The notes: generated by a model not told the origin, from the letters alone. Shown: positions 53,321-63,177, counted from the stretch's first letter. The stretch: DNA of 64,000 nucleotides from Fuscovulum blasticum DSM 2131 (GCF_003034965.1 NZ_PZKE01000007.1:124001-188000); one strand, 5' to 3'. Made by a program: numbers and translations.

Positions 53321-55741
53321 TCAGCCGCGCAGCGTGCCGCCAGTGGCCTTGGACACCTTTTCCACGATCTTCGCCGACACCGCCTCGATCTCGGCATCGG
53401 TCAGGGTGGAGGCGGTGGGTTGCAGGCGCACGGTCAGGGCGATGGATTTCTTGCCCGCCCCCATCTGCGCCTCGGCCTTGTCGCCGGTGAACTGGTCGAA
53501 GACGCGGACGCTTTCGATCAGTGCCTTGTCGGCCCCCAGCGCCGCGTTGACGGCGGTCAGCGCCTCGACGCCCGCATCCACCACAAAGGCGAAATCGCGG
53601 TCCACCGCCTGAAGGTCGCTGATCGCCAGCGCCGGGCGGGTGGGCGTTTTCACCTTGGGCGCGGGCACATTGGCGACCAGCACGGTGAAGGCCACGGCGG
53701 GGCCTTTCACATCCATCTCGCGCAGGATGCGGGGGTGGATTTCGCCAAAGGTCGCCATGGTGTTCGGCCCCAGCCCGATGGCGCCGGACCGGCCGGGGTG
53801 CCACCAGCCGGCCACCTTGCGGCTGATCTGGGCGCGGGCGGGGGCGCCCAGCGCGGCCAGCACCGCCTCGGCATCGGCCTTGGCGTCATAGACATCGACC
53901 GCGCGGCGCGACCCGTGCGGATCGCGCGCCGCCGAAGCGCCCACCAGCAGGCCGGTGGCTTGCAGGTGCTGTTCGCCCGGCTCGCCGCCCTGGAAGGCGG
54001 GGCCCACCTCGAACAGCGCCAGATCCATGAAGCCGCGCGCCTGATTGCGCGCCGCCGCGGCCAGCAGGCCGGGCAGCAGGTCGGGGCGCAGGTGGCTCAT
54101 CTCGGACGAGATCGGGTTTTCAACCCGAACCGCCTCGGACCCGCCGCCGAACAGGGTGGCGGCCTTGGCGTCGATGAAGCTGTAGGTCACACATTCGTTG
54201 TAACCCAGCGCCGCGATGGTGCGGCGGGCGGCCTTTTCGCGCTGTTGCAGCGGCGTCAGGATCGGCTTCGGCACGCCCGGCGTGCCCCGCTTCATCGGGG
54301 CGCCCTTCAGCCGCGACAGCGAGGCGACGCGCGCCACCTCTTCCACCAGATCGGCATCGCCCAGCACATCGGGCCGCCACGAAGGGGGCGTCACGTCATT
54401 GCCGCGCAGGGTGAAGCCCAGCGCCGTCAGGGTGCGGCGCTGCTCGGCTTCGGGGATGTCCATGCCGACAAGGCTGATCACCCGGGCCGGGTTCAGCTTG
54501 TAGCTGCGGGTGGTGTCCAGCGCGGCACCGTCCTGCACCACATGGCTGGCCTCGCCGCCGCACAGGTCCAGCACCATCTGCGTGGCCAGTTCCAGCCCCG
54601 GCAGGGTGAAGGCCGGATCGACGCCGCGTTCAAAGCGATAGCGCGCATCCGAGTTGATCTTCAGCGCGCGCCCGGTGGCGGCGATGGTGATCGGGTCCCA
54701 CCAGGCGCTTTCCAGAAAGACGTTCACCGTCTCGGGCGTGCAGCCCGACAGTTCGCCCCCCATGATGCCGGCCAGGGATTCCACGCCCGCATCATCGGAA
54801 ATCACCATCTGGCCGGCGGCCAGCGTGTAGGTCTTGCCGTCCAGCGCCAGGAATTCCTCGCCACCGGCAGCGGGGTGAATCCGCAGGCTGCCGCCGGCCA
54901 CCTTGTCGGCGTCAAAGACGTGCAGCGGGCGGTTCAGCGCGTAGGTGAAGAAGTTGGTGATGTCGACCAGCGCCGAAATCGGGCGCAGGCCAATCGCCTT
55001 GAGCCGCTTTTGCAGCCAGTCGGGCGAGGGGCCGTTGGTCACGCCGCGGATCACCCGCCCGGCGAAATGCGGGCAGCCCTTTGCTTTCAGCGCCGGGTCG
55101 ATCTGCACGGCGATGGGGCTGTCAAACCCGCCCGCGACCGGGGCGATGTCCAGCGGCTTCAGCTTGCCCAGGCCCCGCGCGGCCAGATCGCGGGCAATGC
55201 CGCGGATGCCCAGGGCATCGGGGCGGTTCGGCGTGACCTTGACCTCGATCACCGGGTCGTTCAGGCCGCGCCAGTCAATGAAGCGGGCGCCCAGCGGCGC
55301 ATCTTCGGGCAGGTCGATGATGCCGTTATGATCATCCGACAGCATCAGTTCGCGTTCGGAACACAGCATCCCGTTGGAATCGACCCCGCGGATGTTGCCC
55401 GGTTTCAGGTCCACCCCGGTGCCGGGCACATGGGTGCCGGCCGGGGCAAACACACCCACCAGCCCGGTGCGCGCATTGGGGGCGCCGCAGACGACCTGGA
55501 CTTCGACCATCTCGCTGCCCGGCCCGCCCGGATATGTTGCCACCCGGCAGACGCGCAGGCGGTCGGCGTTGGGGTGCTGCACCGCCTCGATCACGCGGCA
55601 GATGCGGAAGGGCGCCAGTTGTTCGGCCGGGTCTTCGACACCCTCGACCTCAAGGCCAAGGTCGGTCAGCGCCTCGGCGATCTCGGTCACGCTGGCCGAG
55701 GTTTCAAGGTGATCGGAAAGCCAGGAAAGGGTGAATTTCAT
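53321..55741 (-). CDS. pheT: Phenylalanine-tRNA ligase beta subunit PheT
   Basis: An 806-residue beta subunit. The N-terminus MKFTLSWLSDHLETSASV leads into the EMAP-type tRNA-binding domain (about 40-150). B3/B4 editing, B5 (DLVEEVARVASLSRLKG) and the catalytic-like core follow; the C-terminal FDX-ACB domain includes AISDLQAVDRDFAFVVD. It pairs with PheS to charge tRNA-Phe. pheS is not adjacent; the next genes upstream are a tiny membrane ORF and ilvD. The long plus-strand frame opposite it is a shadow. Confidence 0.97.
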   Translation of the reverse strand: MKFTLSWLSDHLETSASVTEIAEALTDLGLEVEGVEDPAEQLAPFRICRVIEAVQHPNADRLRVCRVATYPGGPGSEMVEVQVVCGAPNARTGLVGVFAPAGTHVPGTGVDLKPGNIRGVDSNGMLCSERELMLSDDHNGIIDLPEDAPLGARFIDWRGLNDPVIEVKVTPNRPDALGIRGIARDLAARGLGKLKPLDIAPVAGGFDSPIAVQIDPALKAKGCPHFAGRVIRGVTNGPSPDWLQKRLKAIGLRPISALVDITNFFTYALNRPLHVFDADKVAGGSLRIHPAAGGEEFLALDGKTYTLAAGQMVISDDAGVESLAGIMGGELSGCTPETVNVFLESAWWDPITIAATGRALKINSDARYRFERGVDPAFTLPGLELATQMVLDLCGGEASHVVQDGAALDTTRSYKLNPARVISLVGMDIPEAEQRRTLTALGFTLRGNDVTPPSWRPDVLGDADLVEEVARVASLSRLKGAPMKRGTPGVPKPILTPLQQREKAARRTIAALGYNECVTYSFIDAKAATLFGGGSEAVRVENPISSEMSHLRPDLLPGLLAAAARNQARGFMDLALFEVGPAFQGGEPGEQHLQATGLLVGASAARDPHGSRRAVDVYDAKADAEAVLAALGAPARAQISRKVAGWWHPGRSGAIGLGPNTMATFGEIHPRILREMDVKGPAVAFTVLVANVPAPKVKTPTRPALAISDLQAVDRDFAFVVDAGVEALTAVNAALGADKALIESVRVFDQFTGDKAEAQMGAGKKSIALTVRLQPTASTLTDAEIEAVSAKIVEKVSKATGGTLRG

Positions 55742-55913
55742 CGCAAGCGGTCCTTGGGCGGGGTCGGCGGAGGGATTAGCGCAAAGCCGGCGCAAGGGGA
55801 AGGGCGGGGTAGGGCAACGCTGGCCTGCCCGATTGCGCGGGTTTCCGCCCCCGGGGCCGGGCTGCGGCGAATAGGGCTGGGATTTCGCGTCCAGGTTGCG
55901 CTAGGGTGGCATC

Positions 55914-56033
55914 ATGGATGACTGGCTTGAAGTTCCGAAACGCCGCAAGGGCCTGCCCGTCTGGCTGCTGTGCCTGCTGATGGGCGCGGGCTTCCTGCTG
56001 TTGTGGCTGGGCTTCCCGCTTCTGGCGGGCTGA
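55914..56033 (+). CDS. 39-residue single-helix membrane protein
   Basis: A short frame starting [20 protein letters not shown] and ending in a hydrophobic helix (about residues 15-37) that stops at LLAG. AGGGTGG lies five bases upstream. The pattern of charged N-terminus, K-R-R-K and one helix is typical of genuine small membrane proteins. It lies between divergent pheT and ilvD and is shorter than most gene callers accept. Function unknown. Confidence 0.6.
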   Translation: MDDWLEVPKRRKGLPVWLLCLLMGAGFLLLWLGFPLLAG

Positions 56034-56118
56034 CGGCCCTTCCCCGCAACGCGCCGCTTGCCCCTGTGCGGGCATGGTTATATCCCCTTCGCAAAGCGAA
56101 TTCTGCGGGAGAAAGCCA

Positions 56119-57855
56119 ATGTCCACCAACCAGCGGTTCGACAAGTCGAAGCTGCCCAGCCGTCATGTCACCGAAGGGCCGGCACGCGCCCCGCACCGCA
56201 GCTATTTCTATGCGATGGGGATCACCGAAGAGGAAATCCACCAGCCCTGGGTGGGCGTGGCCACCTGCTGGAACGAGGCGGCGCCCTGCAACATCGCGCT
56301 GAACCGTCAGGCGCAGATCGTGAAGCATGGCGTGAAAAAGGGCGGCGGAACCCCGCGCGAATTCACCACCATCACCGTGACCGACGGCATCGCCATGGGG
56401 CATGAGGGGATGCGGTCCTCGCTCGCCTCGCGCGATGCCATCGCCGATACAGTGGAACTGACGATGCGCGGCCATTGCTATGACGCGCTGGTGGGCCTTG
56501 CCGGCTGTGACAAGTCGCTGCCCGGCATGATGATGGCGATGGTGCGGCTGAACGTGCCCTCGGTCTTCATCTATGGCGGGTCCATCCTGCCCGGCCGCTA
56601 CAAGGGCCAGGACATCACCGTTCAAGACATGTTCGAAGCCGTGGGCAAGAACCAGGCCGGCACGCTGAGCGAGGCGGAGCTGGAGATCATGGAAAAGATC
56701 GCCTGCCCGTCCAGCGGGGCCTGCGGCGCGCAATATACCGCGAACACCATGGCCTGCGTGTCCGAGGCCATTGGCCTGGCGCTGCTGAATTCCAGCGGTG
56801 CGCCCGCGCCCTATGAAAGCCGCGACCAGTATGGCGAGGCTTCGGGCGTTGCCGTGATGACCCTGATCGAGAAGAACATCCGCGCGCGGGACATCGTTAC
56901 CCGCAAGGCGCTGGAAAACGCCGCCCGCGTGGTGGCCTGCACCGGCGGTTCCACAAACGGCGCGCTGCACCTGCCGGCCATCGCGCATGAGGCGGGCATC
57001 GACTTCGACCTGTTCGACGTGGCCGACATCATGCGCGACACGCCCTATTTCGTGGACCTGCGTCCGGGCGGCAAATATGTGGCCAAGGATCTGTACGAAG
57101 TGGGCGGCGTGCCGGTGGTGATGAAGGAACTGGCGCGCGCCGGCCTGCTGCACCTGGACTGCATCACCGCCAGCGGCAAGACCCTGGGCGAAAGCCTTGA
57201 GGAAATCCGCGGCGAGGCCGACGGCACGGTGATCTATTCCATCGACAAGCCGCTGACCAAGACCGGCGGCGTGGTCGGGCTGAAGGGCAACCTTGCGCCC
57301 GACGGGGCCATCGTCAAGGTGGCCGGCATGACCGAGAAGGAACAGGTCTTCACCGGCCCGGCCCGCGTTTTCGAATGCGAGGAAGAGGCTTTCGCCGCCG
57401 TCAAGGCGCGCGAATACAAGGAAGGCGAAGTCATCGTCATCCGCAACGAAGGCCCCGCCGGCGGCCCCGGGATGCGCGAGATGCTGGCGACCACCGCCGC
57501 CCTGTCCGGTCAGGGCATGGGCAAGAAGGTGGCGCTGATCACCGACGGCCGCTTCTCGGGTGCGACCCGTGGCTTCTGCGTGGGCCATGTCGGCCCCGAA
57601 GCCGCGCATGGCGGCCCGATTGCGCTGATCCGCACCGGCGACGTCATCACGCTGAACGCGCTGACGGGCGAGTTGTCGGTGGCGCTGTCCGATGAGGAAC
57701 TGGCCAAGCGCAAGGCCGAATGGAAAGGCCCGCGCAAGACCGAATACACCTCGGGCGCGCTGTGGAAATATGCGCGGCTGGTGGGGTCTGCCCGCTATGG
57801 CGCGGTCACGCACCCCGGCGCCAAGGACGAGGCGCATGTCTACATGGATCAGTAA
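56119..57855 (+). CDS. ilvD: Dihydroxy-acid dehydratase IlvD
   Basis: A 578-residue Fe-S dehydratase for valine, isoleucine and pantothenate precursors. Conserved cysteines lie in [10 protein letters not shown] (Cys50, Cys57), [16 protein letters not shown] (Cys130) and [18 protein letters not shown] (Cys196, Cys202). The C-terminal [18 protein letters not shown] and [22 protein letters not shown] are typical. ATG 56119 has GGGAG eight bases upstream. The 3' end overlaps a lipoprotein gene by 20 bases. Confidence 0.97.
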   Translation: MSTNQRFDKSKLPSRHVTEGPARAPHRSYFYAMGITEEEIHQPWVGVATCWNEAAPCNIALNRQAQIVKHGVKKGGGTPREFTTITVTDGIAMGHEGMRSSLASRDAIADTVELTMRGHCYDALVGLAGCDKSLPGMMMAMVRLNVPSVFIYGGSILPGRYKGQDITVQDMFEAVGKNQAGTLSEAELEIMEKIACPSSGACGAQYTANTMACVSEAIGLALLNSSGAPAPYESRDQYGEASGVAVMTLIEKNIRARDIVTRKALENAARVVACTGGSTNGALHLPAIAHEAGIDFDLFDVADIMRDTPYFVDLRPGGKYVAKDLYEVGGVPVVMKELARAGLLHLDCITASGKTLGESLEEIRGEADGTVIYSIDKPLTKTGGVVGLKGNLAPDGAIVKVAGMTEKEQVFTGPARVFECEEEAFAAVKAREYKEGEVIVIRNEGPAGGPGMREMLATTAALSGQGMGKKVALITDGRFSGATRGFCVGHVGPEAAHGGPIALIRTGDVITLNALTGELSVALSDEELAKRKAEWKGPRKTEYTSGALWKYARLVGSARYGAVTHPGAKDEAHVYMDQ

Positions 57856-58417
57856 GGCCGGCGCTGCCCTGCTGCTGGCGGCCTGTGTGCCCGGCGGAAT
57901 GCCGGGCACGACGGGCCGCACATCGGCGCCGGTGCTGGGGGGCGCGGTCACTGTGGCCGGACCCTCGGGCTATTGCATCGACGGCAAGGCGGGGCATCAG
58001 ACCGACAGGACCGCCGTCGCCGTGCTGGGCCGCTGTTCCGGCAGCGGCACGGCGAAGCCGGCGCTGATCACCGTCACCGTGGGCGGGCCGGGATCGGCCT
58101 CCGTCTTGGAAAGCGGGGCGCCGGCGCTGAGCGCCTATTTCACCAGCGCCGCCGGTCGGGCGGCCCTGGCGCGCGACGGGCGGGCAAGTTCGGTCGCGGT
58201 GCGGTCGGTCGCGGTGGCCGATGGCGCGCTGGTGCTGGACCTGACCGACCGCGCGGTCGGCCGCATCTGGCGGGCGCTGATCGGCCTCAACGGCCGGGCG
58301 GTGACCATCGCCGTCAGCGCACCCAGGGGGGCCAGCCTTGACGCCAAGGCCGGTCGGGCGCTGCTGGATCGCAGCATTGCCTCAATGCGGGCAGCCAATC
58401 GCGGTTCTGCCCCGTGA
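57836..58417 (+). CDS. Putative lipoprotein overlapping the end of ilvD
   Basis: A 193-residue protein in a different frame from ilvD, beginning inside its last codons. [21 protein letters not shown] has a lipobox LAAC, so it should be a periplasm-facing lipoprotein. The mature part is Ala/Gly/Thr-rich with [25 protein letters not shown] and could form one disulphide. I recall neighbours of ilvD in this family being mislabelled dihydroxy-acid dehydratase; no Fe-S or dehydratase motif is present. Function unknown. Confidence 0.78.
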   Translation: MSTWISKAGAALLLAACVPGGMPGTTGRTSAPVLGGAVTVAGPSGYCIDGKAGHQTDRTAVAVLGRCSGSGTAKPALITVTVGGPGSASVLESGAPALSAYFTSAAGRAALARDGRASSVAVRSVAVADGALVLDLTDRAVGRIWRALIGLNGRAVTIAVSAPRGASLDAKAGRALLDRSIASMRAANRGSAP

Positions 58418-58519
58418 TTGGCGACTTACCATAGGTCAAGTCAGCGATTCGGTTTACGTTTCAGCCATGATATGCCAATCAGGCGCGGGTCTCGTTTAAG
58501 GGTCGGTAACGGCCGAACG

Positions 58520-59293
58520 ATGGTGGTGCTCGTGAATAAAGTTCTGGAGAAGCTGGCGTTCCGGCGGATGTTGTCGCGCTGGACCAGATGGGCCGATGAA
58601 GCCCCGGCCATGGGCCTGGGGCAGTTGCGCCGTCTGCGTGACGAGGCGCGGTCCCTGCGCCGGCAGGTTGACCGCCTGCTGCATGAGGCTGACCACCGGC
58701 TGACGCTGCCCGCCATCGGAACCACCAAGGTCCGCCGCCCGGCCGGCACCGACTGGGCCTGGCGGCCCGCCCCCTGGCGCGGGGCCATTCCGCAGCCCGG
58801 CGCCGCCGGCGTGTCAGGCCGCGAGACGCTGCATGACGGGGTGACCCTGTTCCACGATTGCGGGCTGAGCGAGATTTCCTACCGTCAGGTCCGCAACACC
58901 CGCGAATCGGACATGGCCCCCTTCGGCCTGTCGCTGGAAGTGTTCCGCTTCGACGGAACCTATCTCAGCCTTGTGCTGGACCTGCCCCCCGAAGGTGCCG
59001 ACGGGCTGCTGCTGCGCCATCTGGTGCGGGTGGACGCGATTGTCGAGACCGAGCGGCCGATCGAGGTTTATGTTCGGCTGAACATCAAGCACGGCCCGAA
59101 TGTCGAAAAGGTGGTCCGCAAGCTGCCGCTGGACAGCGATGAGACGATGGTCGAATTCGACCTGACCTATACCAAGGTGGTCGAGAAGCGGATCGAGAAG
59201 CTGTGGCTGGACCTGATCTTTGACGGGCCCGAGATGAACCAGATCGTTCTGCGCGACCTGTCGGTCAGCCGCAGACCAAGGGCCGAGGTGTAG
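58520..59293 (+). CDS. DUF6478 family protein
   Basis: A 257-residue protein. The N-terminus is a basic amphipathic helix region (LEKLAFRRMLSRWTRWADEAPAMGLGQLRRLRDEARSLRRQVDRLLHEAD). The C-terminal domain has the conserved WAWRPAPWRGAI, VTLFHDCGLSEISYRQVRNTRESDMAPFGLSLEVFRFDGTYLSLVLDLP and EMNQIVLRDLSVSRRPRAE. These fit the Rhodobacteraceae family I know as DUF6478. No enzymatic motif. Followed four bases later by a small coiled-coil protein, likely co-expressed. Confidence 0.82.
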   Translation: MVVLVNKVLEKLAFRRMLSRWTRWADEAPAMGLGQLRRLRDEARSLRRQVDRLLHEADHRLTLPAIGTTKVRRPAGTDWAWRPAPWRGAIPQPGAAGVSGRETLHDGVTLFHDCGLSEISYRQVRNTRESDMAPFGLSLEVFRFDGTYLSLVLDLPPEGADGLLLRHLVRVDAIVETERPIEVYVRLNIKHGPNVEKVVRKLPLDSDETMVEFDLTYTKVVEKRIEKLWLDLIFDGPEMNQIVLRDLSVSRRPRAEV

Positions 59294-59297
59294 GATC

Positions 59298-59687
59298 ATG
59301 GGTGACAAGGTGAAACTGACGCAGACGCGCCTGCGCGCCGGGGTTTGGGAAGGCGTTCTTGCCGCCGTGGGCGAGACCGCGCCGCAGCTTGAGGTGACGC
59401 ATCAGGGCAAGGCTGTGGCAGGGCTGACGGTGACGCCCGTTGCCAAGGGGCCGGGCGATTTCCTGCTGCGCCTGCCGGTCCCGGCCGAATTGCTGAATGA
59501 CGGGGTGCAGACCTTCCTGCTGCAAGCGGGCAACGAGACGCTGGCGCATTTCACCATCATCACCGGCGCGGCGTCGGAACAGGATCTGCGCGCCGAGATT
59601 GATCTGCTGCGCGCCGAACTTGACCTGCTGAAACGCGCCTTCCGCCGCCATTGCGCCGAAACGGCGCCCGCGCCGTCGGGCGAATAG
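59298..59687 (+). CDS. Small protein with beta domain and C-terminal coiled coil
   Basis: A 129-residue protein. Residues 1-90 look beta-rich (VKLTQTRLRAGVWEGVLAAVG; DGVQTFLLQAGNETLAHFTIITG). Residues 94-116 form a leucine-heptad coiled coil (LRAEIDLLRAELDLLKRAFRR), suggesting oligomerisation. It directly follows the DUF6478 gene and converges with the thuB-like gene four bases later. Family not recognised. Confidence 0.75.
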   Translation: MGDKVKLTQTRLRAGVWEGVLAAVGETAPQLEVTHQGKAVAGLTVTPVAKGPGDFLLRLPVPAELLNDGVQTFLLQAGNETLAHFTIITGAASEQDLRAEIDLLRAELDLLKRAFRRHCAETAPAPSGE

Positions 59688-59691
59688 GGCG

Positions 59692-60744
59692 TCAGACCGG
59701 CAGCGCCCGCGCTTCGGCGGCGGCGCTGTCTTCGGCCCGGTCCAGCCAGTGCTGCAATTCCGCGCCCCGGGCAAAGCCGGGGTCCGCCGGGCCTTCGCCC
59801 CGGATGGCCGAGATGAAGCGCTGATAGATGGTCGGCACCGGCGGGCAATCAACCGGACGCCAGGCCGCCGACAGCCGGTCGATGCCCAGGCAGGCCGACA
59901 GCCGGCTGGTGGCGTTTTCGAACCGCACCTCAAGCCCGCCTTCGGTGCCATAGATCCGCAGCCGCAGGTCGTTCAAATGGCCGGTGGCAAAGCGGCTGGC
60001 ATGGACCACGCCAAGCGCCCCGCCGGCCAGCCGCAGTTGCATCGTGGCGCTGTCATTCGCATCCAGCGCATAGGCGCCGATCCGGCCGCCGGGCGCCTTG
60101 TCAAAGGTGGCCAGCCGGGCCGAAATCTCGGTCGCGGGCTGCCCTGCGATGAAGGTGGCGAAATCCAGGATGTGGATACCGACATCGCCCAGCACCCCCT
60201 TGGACCCATGCGCCGTGGACAGGCGCCACAGCCACTGGTCCTGCGTGCGCCAGTCGCCCCAGGCGGGCTGGGTCAGCCAGCTTTGCAGATAGCTGGCCTC
60301 GAAATGCCGGATGGCGCCAAGCGCGCCCTCGCGCACGATCTGCGCCGCCTTCTGCAGCGCGGGCACGTTGCGATAGGTCAGGTTGACCATGGCCACCACG
60401 CCCGCCCGTTCGGCGGCTGCGGCCATTTCATCGGCCTGCGCGGCATTGGTCGCCAGCGGCTTTTCGCACAGCACATGCTTGCCCGCCGCCAGAAGCGGCA
60501 GGGTGGTGGCGTGGTGGGCCGCGTCGGGGGTGACATTGGTCACGGCGTCGAACTTGCCCCAGGCCAGGGCTTCATCCAGGCTGGCAAAGCCGTGCGGGAT
60601 GCCGTGGGTGCTGCAAAAGGCCGAAAGCTGTTCGGCGCGGGTGTCCACGCCCGCCACAAGGCGCACGCCGGGAATGGCGGCAAAGGCGGTGGCGTGGTTG
60701 GCGGCCATGCCGCCGGTGCCAAGAACCAGAAGGCGGATCGTCAC
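59692..60744 (-). CDS. Gfo/Idh/MocA oxidoreductase, ThuB-like
   Basis: A 350-residue NAD(P)-dependent sugar oxidoreductase. The Rossmann motif LGTGGMAANHATAFAAIPG is at the N-terminus. HVLCEKPLATNAAQADEM holds the catalytic Lys, and GVLGDVGIHILDFATFIAG the C-terminal active-site region. It overlaps the ThuA-like gene by four bases. In Sinorhizobium the thuAB pair acts in trehalose/disaccharide use through 3-keto sugars. By family and pairing this is the ThuB partner; the actual sugar is not known. Confidence 0.88.
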   Translation of the reverse strand: MTIRLLVLGTGGMAANHATAFAAIPGVRLVAGVDTRAEQLSAFCSTHGIPHGFASLDEALAWGKFDAVTNVTPDAAHHATTLPLLAAGKHVLCEKPLATNAAQADEMAAAAERAGVVAMVNLTYRNVPALQKAAQIVREGALGAIRHFEASYLQSWLTQPAWGDWRTQDQWLWRLSTAHGSKGVLGDVGIHILDFATFIAGQPATEISARLATFDKAPGGRIGAYALDANDSATMQLRLAGGALGVVHASRFATGHLNDLRLRIYGTEGGLEVRFENATSRLSACLGIDRLSAAWRPVDCPPVPTIYQRFISAIRGEGPADPGFARGAELQHWLDRAEDSAAAEARALPV

Positions 60745-61529
60745 CGGAACCCCCGATCATCCTGGCCATGCAGGCGCGGGCCGCGTTCGGTGATCGGCTC
60801 CAGCGCGGTGTCCACCGGCACGTTGGGCGCATCGCAGGGATCGGCCACCCGGGGGGCCGGGTTGTGCGCCCAGCGGACGGCATTGGCGATCACCCGCTGC
60901 ACATGTGCATCGTGATAGGTCGGATAGGTTTCATGCCCCGGCCGGAAGTAGAAGACCTTGCCCGCGCCGCGCTTGTAGGTCACGCCAGACCGGAACACCT
61001 CGCCACCCTGGAACCAGGAAACGAAAACGGTTTCCATCGGATCGGGAATCCCGAAGGGTTCGCCATACATCTCTTCATGTTCCAGCTCGAAATGATCGGG
61101 CAGGCCGGCGGCAATGGGGTGATTGCGCGAGGTCAGCCACAGCCGTTCCCGCTCGCCCGCCTCGCGCCAGGTCAGGTTGCAGGGGGTGCCCATCAGCCGC
61201 TTGAAGGGTTTCGAGAAATGCGCCGAATGAAGGAAGATCGCCCCCATCCCCGACCATACGGCGTTGCAGACCCGGTCAACCACCGCATCCTGCACCTCGC
61301 CATGGGCGCAATGGCCCCACCACAGCAGCACGTCGGTTTCTTCCAGACTGCCGGGGGGCAGGCCGTGATCGGGCTGGTCCAGCGTGGCGGTGCGGGCCGT
61401 GATGCCGCCCGCCGCGTTCAGCGCCGCCGCAATGGTGCTGTGCATACCTTCCGGGTAGATCCCGCGCACGACCGCGTTGGTGCGTTCGTGCACATTTTCG
61501 CCCCAGACGGTGACGCGAATATCCGACAT
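60741..61529 (-). CDS. ThuA-like trehalose utilisation protein
   Basis: A 262-residue ThuA-fold protein that closely resembles, as I recall it, Sinorhizobium ThuA. It starts IRVTVWGENVHERTNAVVRGIYPEGMHSTIAAAL and has VLLWWGHCAHGEVQ, HSAHFSKPFKRLMGTPCNLTWREAGERERLW and SWFQGGEVFRSGVTYKRGAGKVFYFRPGHETYPTYHD. The fold is class I glutamine-amidotransferase-like. No ABC transporter (thuEFGK) or regulator is adjacent in the window; the upstream neighbour is a CoA-transferase. Confidence 0.92.
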   Translation of the reverse strand: MSDIRVTVWGENVHERTNAVVRGIYPEGMHSTIAAALNAAGGITARTATLDQPDHGLPPGSLEETDVLLWWGHCAHGEVQDAVVDRVCNAVWSGMGAIFLHSAHFSKPFKRLMGTPCNLTWREAGERERLWLTSRNHPIAAGLPDHFELEHEEMYGEPFGIPDPMETVFVSWFQGGEVFRSGVTYKRGAGKVFYFRPGHETYPTYHDAHVQRVIANAVRWAHNPAPRVADPCDAPNVPVDTALEPITERGPRLHGQDDRGFR

Positions 61530-61586
61530 GCCGAATCCCCCTTTTCTGCCCGCAGGCTATCGGGGTTCAAAGCGCTTTGAAAGCGG

Positions 61587-63068
61587 TCACATCCGCCCGG
61601 TCTTGCGCAGCCGGATGTGCCAGCTGAACGCCTCTTCCAGGATATGCGGGGTGTGGCCGCCAAAGGCGCAGGCGCGGTCATAATAGTCTTGCAGCGACGA
61701 CTGCCAGTCGGGGTGTGCGCAGTTCCGGATGATGATCCGGGCCCGTTCGCGCGGGGCCAGTCCGCGCAGATCGGCCAGGCCGGTTTCCGTCACCAGAATA
61801 TCGACATCATGTTCGGTATGGTCAACGTGGCTGACCATCGGCACCACCGACGAAATCGCCCCGCCCTTGGCGACCGACTTGGTAACGAACACCGACAGCA
61901 GCGCGTTGCGCGCGAAATCGCCCGAGCCGCCGATGCCGTTCATCATCTGCGTGCCCATAACATGCGTCGAATTCACGTTGCCGTAGATGTCGAACTCCAG
62001 CGCGGTGTTGATGGCGATCAGCCCCAGCCGCCGCACCACCTCGGGGTGGTTGGAAATTTCCTGCGGCCGCAGCATCAGATGCGGCTTGTAACGGTCGAAA
62101 TCCTGCATGATCCGCCGGCTGTGCGCCGCCGACAGCGTGATGGACGACCCCGAGGCAAAGGTCAGCTTGCCCGCGTCGATCAGATCAAAGGTCGAATCCT
62201 GCAAGACCTCGGAATACATCCGCAGATCGTGGAACGGGCTTTCGATCAGCCCGTGCAGCACCGCATTGGCAATCGACCCGATGCCCGCCTGCAAGGGCAC
62301 CAGACGGTTGTCCATCCGGCCCATCTTCACCTCATGCGACAGGAAGTCGATCAGGTGATTGGCGATGGCCACGGTATCCTCGTCCGGCGAGGCGATTGAG
62401 GCGGCACTGTCCGACTTGTAGGTCATCACGATGGCCGCGATCTTTTCCGGCGGGATCGGAATATAGGGCAGGCCGATGCGGCTGTCGGGCGTGACCACCG
62501 GAATGGGCATCCGGTTCGGCCGGTAGGTCGGGATGAAGATGTCGTGCATCCCCTCGAAACTCAGCGGATGCGCGCTGTTGATCTCGACGATCACCTTCTT
62601 GGCCAGAATGGCGAAAGACGCCGAATTGCCGACCGAGGTGGTGGGGATGATGCCGCCTTCCGCGGTGATCGCGGTGGCCTCGATCACGGCGATGTCGGGC
62701 GCGGGCAGTTGCCGGGTGCGCAACTGTTCCACGGTTTCCGACAGGTGCTGGTCGATGAACATCACCTCGCCCGCGTTGATCGCGCGGCGCAGCGCCGGGT
62801 CAGACTGGAACGGCAGGCGCCGCGCGGTGACCTGCGTTTCGGCCAGGATCTTGTCCAGATCGTGGCCCAGGCTGGCCCCGGTCATCAGCGTGATCTTCAG
62901 CGGATGGCTGCGCGCTCGTTCGGCCAGCGCCAGCGGCACGGCCATCGCTTCGCCGGCGCGGGTAAAGCCCGACATGCCGACGACCATGCCGTCCTGGATC
63001 AGGGCGGCCGCTTCGGCGGCGGATACGATTCTGTCGCGCAGCGCCGCGTTACGGATACGATCTTGCAT
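61587..63068 (-). CDS. Acetyl-CoA hydrolase/transferase family protein (acetate:succinyl-CoA transferase type)
   Basis: A 493-residue class I CoA-transferase of the AarC/Cat1 type. Visible segments are GMVVGMSGFTRAGEA, EATAITAEGGIIPTTSVGNS, LQAGIGSIANAVLHGL, RMYSEVLQD (catalytic Glu287 candidate) and MNGIGGSGDFARNA. It probably moves CoA between succinate and acetate, linking acetate to the TCA cycle. GAGGAGGAAGG directly upstream is the strongest ribosome-binding site in the window. A palindromic operator candidate lies at 63157-63177. Confidence 0.9.
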   Translation of the reverse strand: MQDRIRNAALRDRIVSAAEAAALIQDGMVVGMSGFTRAGEAMAVPLALAERARSHPLKITLMTGASLGHDLDKILAETQVTARRLPFQSDPALRRAINAGEVMFIDQHLSETVEQLRTRQLPAPDIAVIEATAITAEGGIIPTTSVGNSASFAILAKKVIVEINSAHPLSFEGMHDIFIPTYRPNRMPIPVVTPDSRIGLPYIPIPPEKIAAIVMTYKSDSAASIASPDEDTVAIANHLIDFLSHEVKMGRMDNRLVPLQAGIGSIANAVLHGLIESPFHDLRMYSEVLQDSTFDLIDAGKLTFASGSSITLSAAHSRRIMQDFDRYKPHLMLRPQEISNHPEVVRRLGLIAINTALEFDIYGNVNSTHVMGTQMMNGIGGSGDFARNALLSVFVTKSVAKGGAISSVVPMVSHVDHTEHDVDILVTETGLADLRGLAPRERARIIIRNCAHPDWQSSLQDYYDRACAFGGHTPHILEEAFSWHIRLRKTGRM

Positions 63069-63156
63069 GGCCTTCCTCCTCGACGGCACCAGAGCGACCC
63101 CTAGTTTCAGGGCCGCGCGGGCGCAACGGCGGTATGCCGGTGTATGCGAGAAGGCC

Positions 63157-63177
63157 GGTATGCGAAAATCGCATACC
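63157..63177. promoter_or_regulatory. Palindromic operator candidate upstream of the CoA-transferase gene
   Basis: Perfect nine-base arms GGTATGCGA (63157-63165) and TCGCATACC (63169-63177) around AAA. Two further half-sites in direct orientation, GGTATGCCG (63131) and TGTATGCGA (63141), lie 5' on the plus strand, i.e. between the palindrome and the gene. It sits about 90 bases before the start codon. Short-chain-acyl-CoA regulators of the ScfR/RamB group are one candidate class, but this is a guess. Confidence 0.55.

Noticed and set aside
53291-55921. An 876-codon plus-strand frame opposite pheT
   Set aside because: PheT motifs are unambiguous on the minus strand; the plus-strand translation is compositionally biased and starts without a ribosome-binding site.
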